64,000 bases of DNA from UBA6115 sp050952935 (GCA_050952935.1 JBMNLS010000001.1:186001-250000), one strand, 5' to 3'. Counted from the stretch's first letter, positions 35,834 to 44,342 are shown. Translations and numbers: made by a program. Notes: generated from the sequence alone by a model not told the origin.

Positions 35834-36729
35834 TCTACCCGGGGCTCCTGCCGCACATACCAGATGCTGCCGTCCGTTTCCAGGCGCACGGTGCCCATGG
35901 ACATATAGTAATGGGGCAGTTTTTTGCGTCTAAGCTGGGAGGCAAGGTTTTCACCCACCTTTTTGGTGGCGGTGATCACCACCACCTCAGGAGTGGTTTG
36001 GTCAAAGGTTTCCGGCCGCAGGCGGTTGATGCCGTGGTGGGGGGATTTCATCACATCCACATCCATCAGCTCCGGGTATTTTTCCCCCACATAGGCGATG
36101 CTGCTTCCGGTGCAGTCAGCGGTGAAAAGGATGCTGCGCTCGCCAAAGGTGATGTTCATCAGCATGGAGCGGTAGTTCATGTTGCGGGTTTCCGGCCGGT
36201 CATCGTTCATAAAGGTGAGGGTGGCCTTACCCATGTGGATGACATCGCCGGAAAACACCTGGCGATAGGGCACCCCTTTTTTGGTGATTTGGGCCACTGT
36301 ATCCTGATGCTCGGGGAATTTATAATCCATGGGGTACATGGACAGGAAGATGCCGGGCAGATAATCCTCAATCAACAGCTGTCGCTGTGCCAGGATATGG
36401 TCGCCATGGGGATGGGTGTTGAAAAAATAGTCGCAGTAAGTAACATTCTGCGCTTTCAGAAAACGCTTTAACGCCTTGGCGCTCCCGGCAATGCCGCCGT
36501 CAATGAGCATGGCTTCCCCGCCGGCGCGCACCAGAATGCCATCCCCGGTGCCGATGTTGATGATGTCCACCACCAGCAAATCATCCGTATCTTTAAAGGG
36601 ATATTCCTGCATGATGGGGGCGTCATACTGCATGGCGCCTTTCTTGGGCGCGTGGAACACCACGGGTTCCGCCATTGCGGGCAACGCCAACAACATCAGC
36701 GCTATCAGCAAGCTACATAATCTTTTCAT
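35830..36729 (-). CDS. Secreted metallo-beta-lactamase-fold hydrolase (ComEC C-domain type)
   Basis: 299 residues. A signal peptide (MKRLCSLLIALMLLALPAMA) is followed by an MBL fold resembling the hydrolase domain of ComEC/Rec2: the HxHxDH motif reads NTHPHGDHILAQ, and KSPHHGINRL supplies the late histidine. The start at 36729 has GGAGAG upstream; the longer ORF extends through the promoter of the divergent gene. It is coupled to the kinase-like gene. Free-standing secreted ComEC-like hydrolases may act on nucleic acids, but the substrate here is unknown. Confidence 0.82.
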   Translation of the reverse strand: MKRLCSLLIALMLLALPAMAEPVVFHAPKKGAMQYDAPIMQEYPFKDTDDLLVVDIINIGTGDGILVRAGGEAMLIDGGIAGSAKALKRFLKAQNVTYCDYFFNTHPHGDHILAQRQLLIEDYLPGIFLSMYPMDYKFPEHQDTVAQITKKGVPYRQVFSGDVIHMGKATLTFMNDDRPETRNMNYRSMLMNITFGERSILFTADCTGSSIAYVGEKYPELMDVDVMKSPHHGINRLRPETFDQTTPEVVVITATKKVGENLASQLRRKKLPHYYMSMGTVRLETDGSIWYVRQEPRVE

Positions 36730-36824
36730 CACGCTCTCCATTTCATCATGATCAAAGCAACCTTTGCCAGCATACCCAATCAGGCCGCCACGGTCAAGGT
36801 TTCGGTGGATTAATCGCCCTGTTG

Positions 36825-36833
36825 TGCTATAAT
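36825..36833 (+). promoter_or_regulatory. Extended -10 promoter of sdaAB-sdaAA
   Basis: TGC followed by TATAAT (36828-36833), 30 bp before the sdaAB start. There is no convincing -35. Confidence 0.6.
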
Positions 36834-36862
36834 CAGGCAAAGCAAAACCACAGGAGATGACC

Positions 36863-37525
36863 ATGCCCTACCGCAGCGTGTTTGAAATCATCGGACCGGT
36901 GATGATCGGTCCTTCCAGCTCCCACACGGCAGGGGCCGTGCGCCTGGGGCAGCTGGCCCGGCGTATCTTTGGGGAGGAGCCGGAGGAAATCACTGTGCAT
37001 TTCTACGGCTCCTTCGCCCAGACCTACCGGGGCCACGCCACCGATGTGGCGGTGATTGGCGGCCTGCTGGATTTTGAAACCGATGACCCCCGCATCCGAG
37101 ATGCCCTGCAGCATGCCCATAACCGGGGTATTGCCGTTGCCTTTGTGCCGGAGGCGGAGCCGCCCGAACACCCCAATACCCTGATGATGGACCTTAAAAA
37201 AGGGGACAGCAGCCTGAGGGTAAGGGGCGTATCCCTGGGCGGGGGCGCTGTGCGGCTGACGGAGGTGGAAGGCTTCCCGCTTAATCTGACCGGCGAAAAC
37301 CCCGCCATCATGATTCTGCACCTGGATGTGTTTGGCGTGGTGGCGGCGGTGACGGCGCGCCTGGCCCGCAATGAAATCAACATCAGCCACATGGGCCTTT
37401 CCCGCCGAGAGCGGGGCAAGGTGGCCCTGATGGTGATTGAGACCGATCAGCCCATCCCCCCGGAGGTAGAGCAGGACCTGCTGGCCACCCGCCATGTGTT
37501 CAGGGTGACACTGCTGCAAGGATAA
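36863..37525 (+). CDS. sdaAB: L-serine dehydratase, iron-sulfur type, beta subunit
   Basis: 220 residues. With the alpha subunit it deaminates L-serine to pyruvate and ammonia using an oxygen-labile [4Fe-4S] cluster. The N-terminal domain has GPSSSHTAGAVRLG, and the C-terminal about 75 residues form an ACT domain (AIMILHLDVFGVVAAVTARL). ATG 36863 is 6 nt from GGAG; the in-frame ATG 36857 touches it. It is followed 11 bp later by sdaAA. Confidence 0.96.
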   Translation: MPYRSVFEIIGPVMIGPSSSHTAGAVRLGQLARRIFGEEPEEITVHFYGSFAQTYRGHATDVAVIGGLLDFETDDPRIRDALQHAHNRGIAVAFVPEAEPPEHPNTLMMDLKKGDSSLRVRGVSLGGGAVRLTEVEGFPLNLTGENPAIMILHLDVFGVVAAVTARLARNEINISHMGLSRRERGKVALMVIETDQPIPPEVEQDLLATRHVFRVTLLQG

Positions 37526-37536
37526 GGAGAGAAGCG

Positions 37537-38403
37537 ATGTTTAACAGCATTGAGGAACTGGTGATCCAGGCCAATCAAAGGAAATGCCCCCTTTGGCAGG
37601 TGATGCTCACCCAGGAAGCCGAGGTCGCTGAGCGAAGCGAGGCGGACATTATGGCAGAAATGGCCTCCAACTATCAGGTGATGAAAGAGGCCATCCAGGC
37701 AGGCATCCGGGGTGTCACCACCCATTCGGGCATGTGCGGCATGGACGCGAAAAGGCTTTATGATTACCTGAAAAAAGGCAGCGTGCTCACCGATGAGACG
37801 CTGCTCAAGGCCGCCTGCTACGCCATTGCCACCAATGAGGTAAACGCCGCCATGGGCCGCATCTGCGCCACGCCCACCGCGGGATCATCGGGGGTGCTGC
37901 CCGGCGTGATGCTGGCCATGCAGGAGAAGTTTGCCCTGCCGGATGAGGCCATTGTGCATCATCTCTTTACCGCCGGGGCCATCGGCTTGGTCATCGCCAA
38001 CCGGGCCAGCATCTCCGGCGCTGCCGGGGGCTGCCAGGCTGAAATCGGCTCCGCCAGCGCCATGGCCGCCGCCGCCGTCACGGAGCTTTCCGGCGGCACG
38101 CCGGAGCAGTCCGCCCACGCCATGGCCCTGGCGCTGAAAAATATGCTGGGCCTGGCCTGTGATCCCCTGGCCGGCCTGGTGGAGGTGCCCTGCATCAAAC
38201 GCAACGCCGCGGGCGCCGCCAACGCCATCCTCACCGCTGAGCTGGCCCTGGCGGGCATTGAGTCCAAGGTGCCCTGGGATGAGGTGATTTATGCCATGCA
38301 CCAGATTGGCCGGGGCATGCCCGCCACCTTCAAGGAAACCGCCCAGGGGGGCCTGGCCACCACCCCCACCGGGGAGGCGTGGAAAAGGCTGCTGTGGTCA
38401 TAG
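37537..38403 (+). CDS. sdaAA: L-serine dehydratase, iron-sulfur type, alpha subunit
   Basis: 288 residues. The cluster-binding cysteines lie in SGMCGMDAK, the RICATPTAGSSGVLPG region, and LACDPLAGLVEVPCIKRNA. It holds the active site of the alpha/beta serine dehydratase. GGAGAG precedes the ATG. The two-gene operon ends at a strong hairpin. It supplies pyruvate from serine, typical of anaerobic Bacillota. Confidence 0.96.
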   Translation: MFNSIEELVIQANQRKCPLWQVMLTQEAEVAERSEADIMAEMASNYQVMKEAIQAGIRGVTTHSGMCGMDAKRLYDYLKKGSVLTDETLLKAACYAIATNEVNAAMGRICATPTAGSSGVLPGVMLAMQEKFALPDEAIVHHLFTAGAIGLVIANRASISGAAGGCQAEIGSASAMAAAAVTELSGGTPEQSAHAMALALKNMLGLACDPLAGLVEVPCIKRNAAGAANAILTAELALAGIESKVPWDEVIYAMHQIGRGMPATFKETAQGGLATTPTGEAWKRLLWS

Positions 38404-38428
38404 CGGAACAGCATCATCAGCCATAATC

Positions 38429-38461
38429 AAAGGAACTGCCGAATTTTCCGGCAGTTCCTTT
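38429..38461. terminator. Bidirectional terminator
   Basis: A 13-bp stem (AAAGGAACTGCCG / CGGCAGTTCCTTT) between the convergent sdaAA and isomerase genes. T-rich sequence follows on both sides. Confidence 0.9.
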
Positions 38462-38479
38462 GGTTTGTTCAGTTTTTCC

Positions 38480-39442
38480 TCAGGCCCAGTACATCTCCCC
38501 GGCTTTTTCATAGATCAGCACATCCTTCAGAAAGCGAATGGCTTTGGTGAGGCCCTCCCGCCCGCTCATGAGGGCGTCCTCATGCTCAATGGAGATGGGG
38601 CCGTCATAGCCCGCCTGAATAAGGGCGGAGATGATCTGGTTCCAGGTCAGTTGCCCATGGCCGTAACCCACCGTGCGGAACACCCAGGAGCGTTTGGGAT
38701 GGCTGTAATGCTTCGTATCCAGCACCCCATTGACAGGGTTATTGGCCGGGTGGATGCTGGTATCCTTGGCGTGGAAGAAATAGATGGCGCCCGCCAGGCT
38801 GGCGATGGCACGGGCCGGGTCAATCCCCTGCCAGAACAGGTGGGAGGGGTCAACATTGGCGCCAATGACATCCCCCGCCGCCGCCCGCAGGCGCAGGAGG
38901 GTTTCCGGGTTATACACGCAAAAGCCGGGGTGCATTTCCAGCGCCACCTTGTGGATGCCCTGAGCTTTCACAAACTCAGCTTCTTTTTGCCAGTAGGGGA
39001 TGAGCACCTCCTCCCACTGATACTTTAAGATATCCTGAAAATCATCCGGCCAGGCGCAGGTGACCCAGTTGGGGGTCAGGTCATTCTTACTGCCGCCGGG
39101 GCAGCCGGAGAAGGTCACCACCCGGTCCACCCCCAGTTCCGCCGCCAGGCGCACCGCGTCCTCAAAATCCTCATGGAAGGCGCGGGCAATGTCAGCGTTG
39201 GGGTGCACCGGGTTGCCATGGGCGGACAGCGCCGCAATGGACAGCCCATTGTCCGACAGAATGCTGAGAAAATCCCGCTGGGCAGTCTTGTTGCCCAGGA
39301 GCTTTTTGGGGTCGCAGTGCTGCTTGCCGGGGTTGCCCCCGCAGCCGATCTCCAGCTGATCCACCCCCTGGGAAGCCAGAAAACGGCAGGTACCGGCAAA
39401 GGGCATGTCCCCCAGCACCACGGAAAAAACGGATAGTTTCAT
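38480..39442 (-). CDS. Sugar phosphate isomerase/epimerase-like TIM barrel
   Basis: 320 residues, AP-endonuclease-2/xylose-isomerase-like barrel. Metal ligands are likely in HPGFCVYNPETL (EMHP), GANVDPSHLFWQG (DxSH), FHAKDT and ISIEHEDAL. It resembles the putative inositol/sugar epimerases often next to sugar operons; here it stands alone. A possible role is conversion of a ketose or inosose. The start is directly at MKLSVFS with AGGAGGAACC upstream. Confidence 0.85.
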   Translation of the reverse strand: MKLSVFSVVLGDMPFAGTCRFLASQGVDQLEIGCGGNPGKQHCDPKKLLGNKTAQRDFLSILSDNGLSIAALSAHGNPVHPNADIARAFHEDFEDAVRLAAELGVDRVVTFSGCPGGSKNDLTPNWVTCAWPDDFQDILKYQWEEVLIPYWQKEAEFVKAQGIHKVALEMHPGFCVYNPETLLRLRAAAGDVIGANVDPSHLFWQGIDPARAIASLAGAIYFFHAKDTSIHPANNPVNGVLDTKHYSHPKRSWVFRTVGYGHGQLTWNQIISALIQAGYDGPISIEHEDALMSGREGLTKAIRFLKDVLIYEKAGEMYWA

Positions 39443-39464
39443 GCAATGGTTCCTCCTTGTTCAT

Positions 39465-40037
39465 TCAGGTGTTTTGTTTTTCTATGATGAAGGCCACAGG
39501 CGCTTCCGGGCCGGAATTGACAAACGTGTGCATCAGGGCGCTATAAGCCTGGGGCGGCAGTCCCCGGGCCAGGGCGGTGACCGCGTCCAGCTCCCGTTTT
39601 CCCTCCGGATGGCCCGGATAGCAGCAGATCACCATCAGCCCGCCGGGCGCCAGCAAGGCAAGCCCCGCTTCAACCGCCGCCCGGGTGGTGTCCACCCGGG
39701 TGGTGAGGCTTTTGTCGCTTCCCGGCAGCCACCCCAGGTTGAAGGCCACCAGGCGCTGGCCTGGCGGAACCACCCGGGCCATGTGCTCATGTCCCAGAAG
39801 GTGCAGGCTGGCCCGCGCCAGCATGCCCTCCGCCGCCAGCAGGGCCTGGGTTTCCTCCAGGGCCTTTGGCTGCACGTCAAAGGCATACACCCGGCCCATT
39901 TCCCCCACCAGGCGGCATAGCTGCAGGGTGTCCCGCCCCCGGCCCATGGTGGCGTCCACAGCGCTGTCCCCCGGCCTCAGGATATGGGCAAAGGCCGCGG
40001 CAGCGATGTGCCGGGCGGAGCGCAGGTAGTCGCTCAC
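39465..40037 (-). CDS. mnmM: tRNA 5-aminomethyl-2-thiouridine methyltransferase (YtqB/MnmM family)
   Basis: 190 residues, class I SAM-dependent methyltransferase. The SAM loop is DATMGRGRDTLQL, followed by VYAFDVQPKAL, and FNLGWLPGSDKSLTT is a hallmark of the YtqB family, now assigned to the final methylation of wobble uridine in tRNA. The start overlaps the rluB stop by 4 bp, so the two RNA-modification enzymes are co-expressed. Cytoplasmic. Confidence 0.88.
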   Translation of the reverse strand: MSDYLRSARHIAAAAFAHILRPGDSAVDATMGRGRDTLQLCRLVGEMGRVYAFDVQPKALEETQALLAAEGMLARASLHLLGHEHMARVVPPGQRLVAFNLGWLPGSDKSLTTRVDTTRAAVEAGLALLAPGGLMVICCYPGHPEGKRELDAVTALARGLPPQAYSALMHTFVNSGPEAPVAFIIEKQNT

Positions 40038-40729
40038 AGGGCTTTCAGCTCCGCCTCAGTCAAATCCCGCCATTCGCCGCGCTTCATGTTGCCCAGGGTC
40101 ACCGGGCCATACTGCACCCGTTTCAGCCGCACCACTTGGTGGCCGATGGCCTCCACCATCTTTCTGATCTGGCGGTTGCGGCCCTCATGGATGGTGATGA
40201 GGATATCGGTGGAAAAGGTATCCTGCCGTAGCACGCTCACCTTGGCCGGGGCGGTTTTGCGCCCGTCTATCACCACGCCACCCCGCAGCATGCGCAGGCC
40301 TTCCTCGCTCACCCGGTTGGACACCCGGGCGATGTAGCGCTTGTCCACCTCAAAGCTGGGGTGGGTGAGGCGGCGGGTGAGGTCTCCGTCGTTGGTCAGC
40401 AGCAGCAGCCCTTCAGAATCAAAATCCAGCCTGCCCACCGGGTAAAGTCGCACCGGGAAATCCTTGAAATGATCCATCACCGTGGGGCGGCCCTCAGGGT
40501 CGCTCACGGTGGTGACCTCCCCGATGGGCTTATAATACAAGATGTAGCGCTTCTCCTCTTCCGGGCGCACCGCTTTGCCCCGGAAGGTTACCTTGTCCCC
40601 CGGGGCAACCCGCACCCCCATTTCAGTGATGGTTTGCCCGTTCACCTGCACCAGCCCCTGGGCGATGAACTCCTCCGCCTGCCGGCGCGATGCCACGCCG
40701 CAGGCCGCCAGGTATTTTTGTAAGCGCAT
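40034..40729 (-). CDS. rluB: 23S rRNA pseudouridine synthase (RluB/RsuA family)
   Basis: 231 residues. An N-terminal S4 RNA-binding domain (MRLQKYLAACGVASRRQAEEFI) is followed by the synthase domain with the catalytic Asp in GRLDFDSEGLLLLTNDG. The late motif HEGRNRQIRKMVEAIGHQV is typical. The RluB, RluE, RluF and RsuA groups are close, so the exact uridine is inferred from Bacillota synteny. It is followed by mnmM. Confidence 0.93.
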   Translation of the reverse strand: MRLQKYLAACGVASRRQAEEFIAQGLVQVNGQTITEMGVRVAPGDKVTFRGKAVRPEEEKRYILYYKPIGEVTTVSDPEGRPTVMDHFKDFPVRLYPVGRLDFDSEGLLLLTNDGDLTRRLTHPSFEVDKRYIARVSNRVSEEGLRMLRGGVVIDGRKTAPAKVSVLRQDTFSTDILITIHEGRNRQIRKMVEAIGHQVVRLKRVQYGPVTLGNMKRGEWRDLTEAELKAL

Positions 40730-40824
40730 AAGCGTCCTTCCCTCTGCCTTGATGGCCAGGATTATACAGGAAGCCCGGGCGTTTGGAAAGTCAGCAGCAG
40801 TTTATTAGAATTTTCTCATACTGC

Positions 40825-40853
40825 TTGACGGGCTATAATATGCGTTATATAGT
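40825..40853 (+). promoter_or_regulatory. Promoter and likely PadR operator
   Basis: TTGACG (40825-40830), 17 bp, TATAGT (40848-40853); a second TATAAT is at 40834. The palindrome TATAA-TATGCG-TTATA (40834-40849) lies within the spacer, a likely autoregulatory site for the PadR protein encoded 19 bp downstream. Confidence 0.6.
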
Positions 40854-40871
40854 ATCAGTCGAAGGAGGGAT

Positions 40872-41225
40872 ATGATGGATCCACAGCTCAAACGAGGCCT
40901 GACCGATGTCTGCGTGCTGGCGCTGCTCAGCCGTGGGGATTCCTACGGCTACAAGCTGGTGCGTGACATCGCGCAGCTTATGCCCCTGTCGGAATCCACC
41001 CTTTACCCGGTGCTCAGGCGACTGGAAGAGGCGGGGGCCCTGGATGTCTACAGCCGGGAGCACGCCGGACGCCTGCGGCGTTATTACCGCATCACCCCCA
41101 AAGGGCGCCAGCGAATGGCAGATTTTATCCGAGAATGGGAGGCCCTGGGCAAGGTGTACACCTTTATCAAACGCATGGAAGAAGAAAACCTAAAGCACAT
41201 GGAGGGAGAAAACCATGAAGCGTGA
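40872..41225 (+). CDS. PadR-family transcriptional regulator
   Basis: 117 residues with the PadR winged helix: LALLSRGDSYGYKLVRDI, LSESTLYPVLRRLEEAGAL and the wing RRYYRITPKGRQRMADFI. A short C-terminal helix provides dimerisation. GGAGGGAT precedes the two ATGs (40872, 40875). It overlaps the next gene by 11 bp. PadR proteins next to DUF1700 proteins usually repress them and respond to envelope stress or small molecules. Confidence 0.93.
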   Translation: MMDPQLKRGLTDVCVLALLSRGDSYGYKLVRDIAQLMPLSESTLYPVLRRLEEAGALDVYSREHAGRLRRYYRITPKGRQRMADFIREWEALGKVYTFIKRMEEENLKHMEGENHEA

Positions 41226-42231
41226 AGCATATCTATCCGCCCTGAGGCTGCAATTGGAGCAGAATGATTTTGGCCCGGTGGAAGAGGCCATCGCCTATTT
41301 TAACGATCTATTGGAGGACCGCATGAGCGATGAGGGCATGGATGAGGAAACCGCCGTGGCCTCGATGGAGCCGCCGGAGCAGGTGGCGGCCCAGCTGAAG
41401 GAAAGCCGCATCGCAGCCAGTGCTCCGGACGCTGGGGAGGATAGCCCCGCCCCCGGCGTCCGCACCTATACCGCCAGGGCTGACCTGGTGCGCCACATCC
41501 ATGTGCGCGACCGCAACACCGCCCTCATCATCCTGGGGGAGGAACGGGAGGACATCCAGATCCGCCACCCGGAAACGAAAAAGGTGCGCTATCAGTTCAG
41601 CCTTCAGGATGGCACGCTTTCTTTGATCCGGGAGGAGGTCACATTCTCTCTCCAGTTCTTTTTGGAGATTGAGCGTCTGTCCAAGGAAATGCGGCAGGTG
41701 GAGTTCCGCGTGCCCAAAGAGCTGGCGGCGGAAATGGATCTGCGCACCTCCAACAGCAAATTGACCCTTGAAAATATCGACTGCTGGGGCATGGTGGAGG
41801 CCGTCACCAGCAACGCTCCCCTGAAAGCCCGGAACCTGAGCGGCAAAAGCCTGTCGCTTCAGGCTTCAAACGGCAGCATGACCCTGGAAAATGTCTCCGC
41901 CCGGCAGGCCATTCATGCCACCACCAGCAATGCCAAAATCACCGTCGATAGGGTCAGCGCCCCCAGCCTGAAGCTGAAAACGAGCAACGCCACCATCACC
42001 GTGGATGAGATCACAAGCGACGACATCACCCTCACCACCTCCAACGGCGCCATCCGGGGCGAGTTGCCCGGCGCCATGGGCGATTATGCCATTTCCTCCG
42101 GTACCAGCAACGGCAAAAACACCCTGCCCCCCATGACCACCGGCAGCGGCAAGCGCCTCTCCGCCCACACCAGCAACGCCGGCATCAGCCTGCGGTTCAG
42201 GGGCGGCAGCATGGACGAGCGGGATTCATAA
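41215..42231 (+). CDS. DUF1700-DUF4097 protein (PadR-associated)
   Basis: 338 residues. The N-terminal about 70 residues match the DUF1700 (HAAS) module: MKREAYLSALRLQL, EAIAYFNDLLEDRMSDEG, AVASMEPPEQVAAQL. From about residue 170 a beta-helix-like run of repeats (LTLENID, AVTSNAPLKARNL, TLENVSA, ATTSNAKITVDRV, LKTSNATITVDEI, LTTSNGAIRGEL) matches DUF4097. No membrane helix is seen between them, which is unusual as many relatives are membrane bound. Function unknown; co-translated with the PadR gene. Confidence 0.85.
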   Translation: MKREAYLSALRLQLEQNDFGPVEEAIAYFNDLLEDRMSDEGMDEETAVASMEPPEQVAAQLKESRIAASAPDAGEDSPAPGVRTYTARADLVRHIHVRDRNTALIILGEEREDIQIRHPETKKVRYQFSLQDGTLSLIREEVTFSLQFFLEIERLSKEMRQVEFRVPKELAAEMDLRTSNSKLTLENIDCWGMVEAVTSNAPLKARNLSGKSLSLQASNGSMTLENVSARQAIHATTSNAKITVDRVSAPSLKLKTSNATITVDEITSDDITLTTSNGAIRGELPGAMGDYAISSGTSNGKNTLPPMTTGSGKRLSAHTSNAGISLRFRGGSMDERDS

Positions 42232-42250
42232 GCCCCGGCATGGCATTATC

Positions 42251-42281
42251 CTATGCTCACAATCGTGGGCATAGTTTTTTT
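42251..42281 (+). terminator. Rho-independent terminator of the PadR operon
   Basis: The stem CTATGC..CAC / GTG..GCATAG is followed by seven T. Confidence 0.88.
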
Positions 42282-42283
42282 CA

Positions 42284-42313
42284 TTGACAAAAGAGGCATG
42301 ATTCTCCTATACT
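42284..42313 (+). promoter_or_regulatory. Promoter of tRNA-Leu
   Basis: TTGACA (42284-42289), 18 bp, TATACT (42308-42313); the tRNA 5' end is 12 bp downstream. Confidence 0.85.
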
Positions 42314-42324
42314 ACGCTGTACAC

Positions 42325-42410
42325 GCCGGTGTGGTGGAATGGCAGACGCGACGGACTCAAAATCCGTTGGTAGCGATACCGTGTCGGTTCAAGTCCGACC
42401 ACCGGCACCA
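42325..42410 (+). tRNA. tRNA-Leu (anticodon CAA)
   Basis: 86 nt including an encoded CCA. The acceptor stem is GCCGGTG / CACCGGC with discriminator A. The anticodon stem ACGGA / TCCGT encloses the loop CTCAAAA, giving anticodon CAA (codon UUG). A long class II variable arm and a normal T arm (TCGGTTCAAGTCCGA) are present. The 3' end borders an AT-rich insert, a typical integration context. Confidence 0.97.
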
Positions 42411-42419
42411 AACAACGAT

Positions 42420-42460
42420 AATCCGAACCAAATCTTCATTATAGGAGATGGGTTCGGATT
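42420..42460. terminator. Hairpin after tRNA-Leu
   Basis: The perfect stem AATCCGAACC / GGTTCGGATT (10 bp) with a 21-nt loop. It probably ends tRNA transcription. Confidence 0.65.
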
Positions 42461-42513
42461 ATTGGTATACCCTAAGGAACGCAATAATGAAATATGTTGT
42501 TTAAAAAGATATT

Positions 42514-43098
42514 TTACTCTATTACTACATTTTTAATTTGTAACGTTCCACCTTGACCATTATTATCAGATCGTCTTAAAAAGAATTTAATCTCTTTCCA
42601 CTGTTCCCAGTATCTAGGAATACTTTGAAAATCAGACAAGAATAGTATTATTTTTTCCCCATCTTTTTTTTCCTGATCTGATAATTTTTCCAGATCTTTT
42701 GATAAAATGACATCTTTTGAAAAATTCTCTCTGTCTTTTAACATGAACTCTACTACTATCTTCGTAATTGCATTAGAAGCTTTGATATTGAATTTGAGTT
42801 GTTTATTTTTCTTTACATATCTTCTCATATCTCGGTCACCGGTACGTATAATTGTTGAACAAATCTTTGCTTCTGTCGCATTAAAATTAATTTTTGATAT
42901 GAGTGTTTTATCTTGTTCATTATACTCAACTATGCACCCATCATGTGTTTGTTGACCAACACATAAACCAAAAGCTTTTTCTATAGGTACCACGATCTTT
43001 TCCTGTATAGGCTTAGGTATTTTGATATTGGCAATGATAAGAAGTATAATTCCACTGCCAATAGCAATAGTCCAGGCATTATCAAAGAAAGCGTTCAT
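42514..43098 (-). CDS. Single-pass membrane protein of unknown function
   Basis: 194 residues. One N-terminal membrane helix (AWTIAIGSGIILLIIANI, about residues 8-26) is followed by a soluble region rich in Lys, Ile and Asn. The C-terminal end (EIKFFLRRSDNNGQGGTLQIKNVVIE) looks like the last strands of a jelly-roll or carbohydrate-binding beta sandwich. Codon use is AT-rich like its neighbour and unlike the surrounding genome. It is about 250 bp from the nuclease-like gene in the same direction. No family recognised with certainty; possibly a partner in a two-gene defence cassette. Confidence 0.6.
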   Translation of the reverse strand: MNAFFDNAWTIAIGSGIILLIIANIKIPKPIQEKIVVPIEKAFGLCVGQQTHDGCIVEYNEQDKTLISKINFNATEAKICSTIIRTGDRDMRRYVKKNKQLKFNIKASNAITKIVVEFMLKDRENFSKDVILSKDLEKLSDQEKKDGEKIILFLSDFQSIPRYWEQWKEIKFFLRRSDNNGQGGTLQIKNVVIE

Positions 43099-43345
43099 AG
43101 TATCCCTCCTTTAGTCTGAATCCATATCTGCGAAACAACAATAATAATATCACAAAACCTTTCCGTATTAACATAAAAATTAGGTTTATATAGTGAAACA
43201 GTGGCAAGTAGCAAGCATTTACAGTACGTTTGAGGTGTTTTTATAAATAGCAAACGTTTTTGACAGGTTAATAAGCCTTTATCTTCTATCTGGTAAAGTT
43301 TTATAAGCCCTGCTTACCGATCAGTTTTCCGAGCATTCTATTTAA

Positions 43346-44284
43346 CTATAGTTGAGTATATCTTTTCAGATATTTCAATTCGTTCTCATCCTTTTCAAGG
43401 AGTGCAATAAAATCATTCAGTGTATAAAGAACAATATCAAAATCAACTCCTTTTTTGTTAAAGAGAGCTTTAACCGGTTCAATAATTTGCTTGAAAAACT
43501 TAAACTCAGCCAACATTTGTTTTTCATTTTCGAGGTATTCTTCCCGATTTTTTTCTCCTAATTTCTTGGGTGTTGATAAAGTCCAAACACAGTTCACCAA
43601 TGTGAGCTTATTGATTTTAGGAGAGTTCTTATCAAAGCAGGCAGCATAGCATGCGCTTGTATGCTTAAACATTTGGAAAGCATCAAAATTTTCAGTTATC
43701 TTTTTTTCTGCATTTTTAATAAATTTCGATGCAATATCGCTAAATATCTCGCCCGCGTTTTCATCGATATATTTTTCCTTGCACAAATAACTTTTTGATA
43801 ATTCTTTACTTTTGTTGCTGTTAAGGATCCATTCCAGCATCTTTATTTCGCAAGCAACTGCTTCATGAGTTTCCCTAGAATATAGAAAGGCATCCAAGTT
43901 GGCTTCGGTAGTTTTTAATGTTCGATACTTTTTTTCGAATTCAACAACATAAACGCCTTCTCCGATTCGTCGAAACTCCTTTATTTGATTATTCCGTTCT
44001 TTTTGATCTTTAAATTTAGCAATCCTGTTCCAAAACAGATTATAGGTTAGTGCAGCGGAAGAACGAAGAGCCCTCATTTTATTGTTTAGTTCTTTTCCGT
44101 TTCCGCGCTCATATTCATTTCGCGTCTCCCAGCTCATTGGTTTGTACAAATTGTCATCCAGTTCTGTTAGATAGTAAGCGTGGCGTTGATTCTCATTGTC
44201 ACATTGAAAAGTATGTACTCCAGCGATCTCATCAAATGCATTTTTTAAGAGTATTAGAATCTCTATCTCATACTTATTCATCAT
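43346..44284 (-). CDS. PD-(D/E)XK nuclease-like protein
   Basis: 312 residues, no membrane segment. The segment ANLDAFLYSRETHEAVACEIKMLEWIL (about residues 125-150) has the Asp then Glu-x-Lys spacing of PD-(D/E)XK nucleases and resembles PGN_0703-type restriction endonuclease-like proteins. The remainder is helical and Lys-rich. AGGAGG is 13 nt before the ATG pair (44284/44281), which is long, so the start is less certain. AT-rich codon use marks it as acquired. It likely acts on DNA, but which target is unknown. Confidence 0.55.
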   Translation of the reverse strand: MMNKYEIEILILLKNAFDEIAGVHTFQCDNENQRHAYYLTELDDNLYKPMSWETRNEYERGNGKELNNKMRALRSSAALTYNLFWNRIAKFKDQKERNNQIKEFRRIGEGVYVVEFEKKYRTLKTTEANLDAFLYSRETHEAVACEIKMLEWILNSNKSKELSKSYLCKEKYIDENAGEIFSDIASKFIKNAEKKITENFDAFQMFKHTSACYAACFDKNSPKINKLTLVNCVWTLSTPKKLGEKNREEYLENEKQMLAEFKFFKQIIEPVKALFNKKGVDFDIVLYTLNDFIALLEKDENELKYLKRYTQL

Positions 44285-44342
44285 AGACTTCGTTATTCCT
44301 CCTGCTTTAAAATCGATTGATAACAATAGCAACATAATTATT

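Larger units (their letters stand above)
42411..44340. mobile_element. AT-rich genomic insert downstream of tRNA-Leu
   Basis: Base composition falls sharply (to roughly one-third GC by eye) between the tRNA 3' end and 44340, where the truncated antirepressor begins. It holds two minus-strand genes. No integrase and no repeated tRNA end were found, so the element is decayed or incomplete. The 43099-43345 interval shows no gene. Confidence 0.6.

Noticed and set aside
42393..44340. Direct repeat of the tRNA-Leu 3' end as a right attachment site
   Set aside because: I looked for the tRNA 3' sequence near 44340 and up to the lyase and found no copy, so no att pair is claimed.
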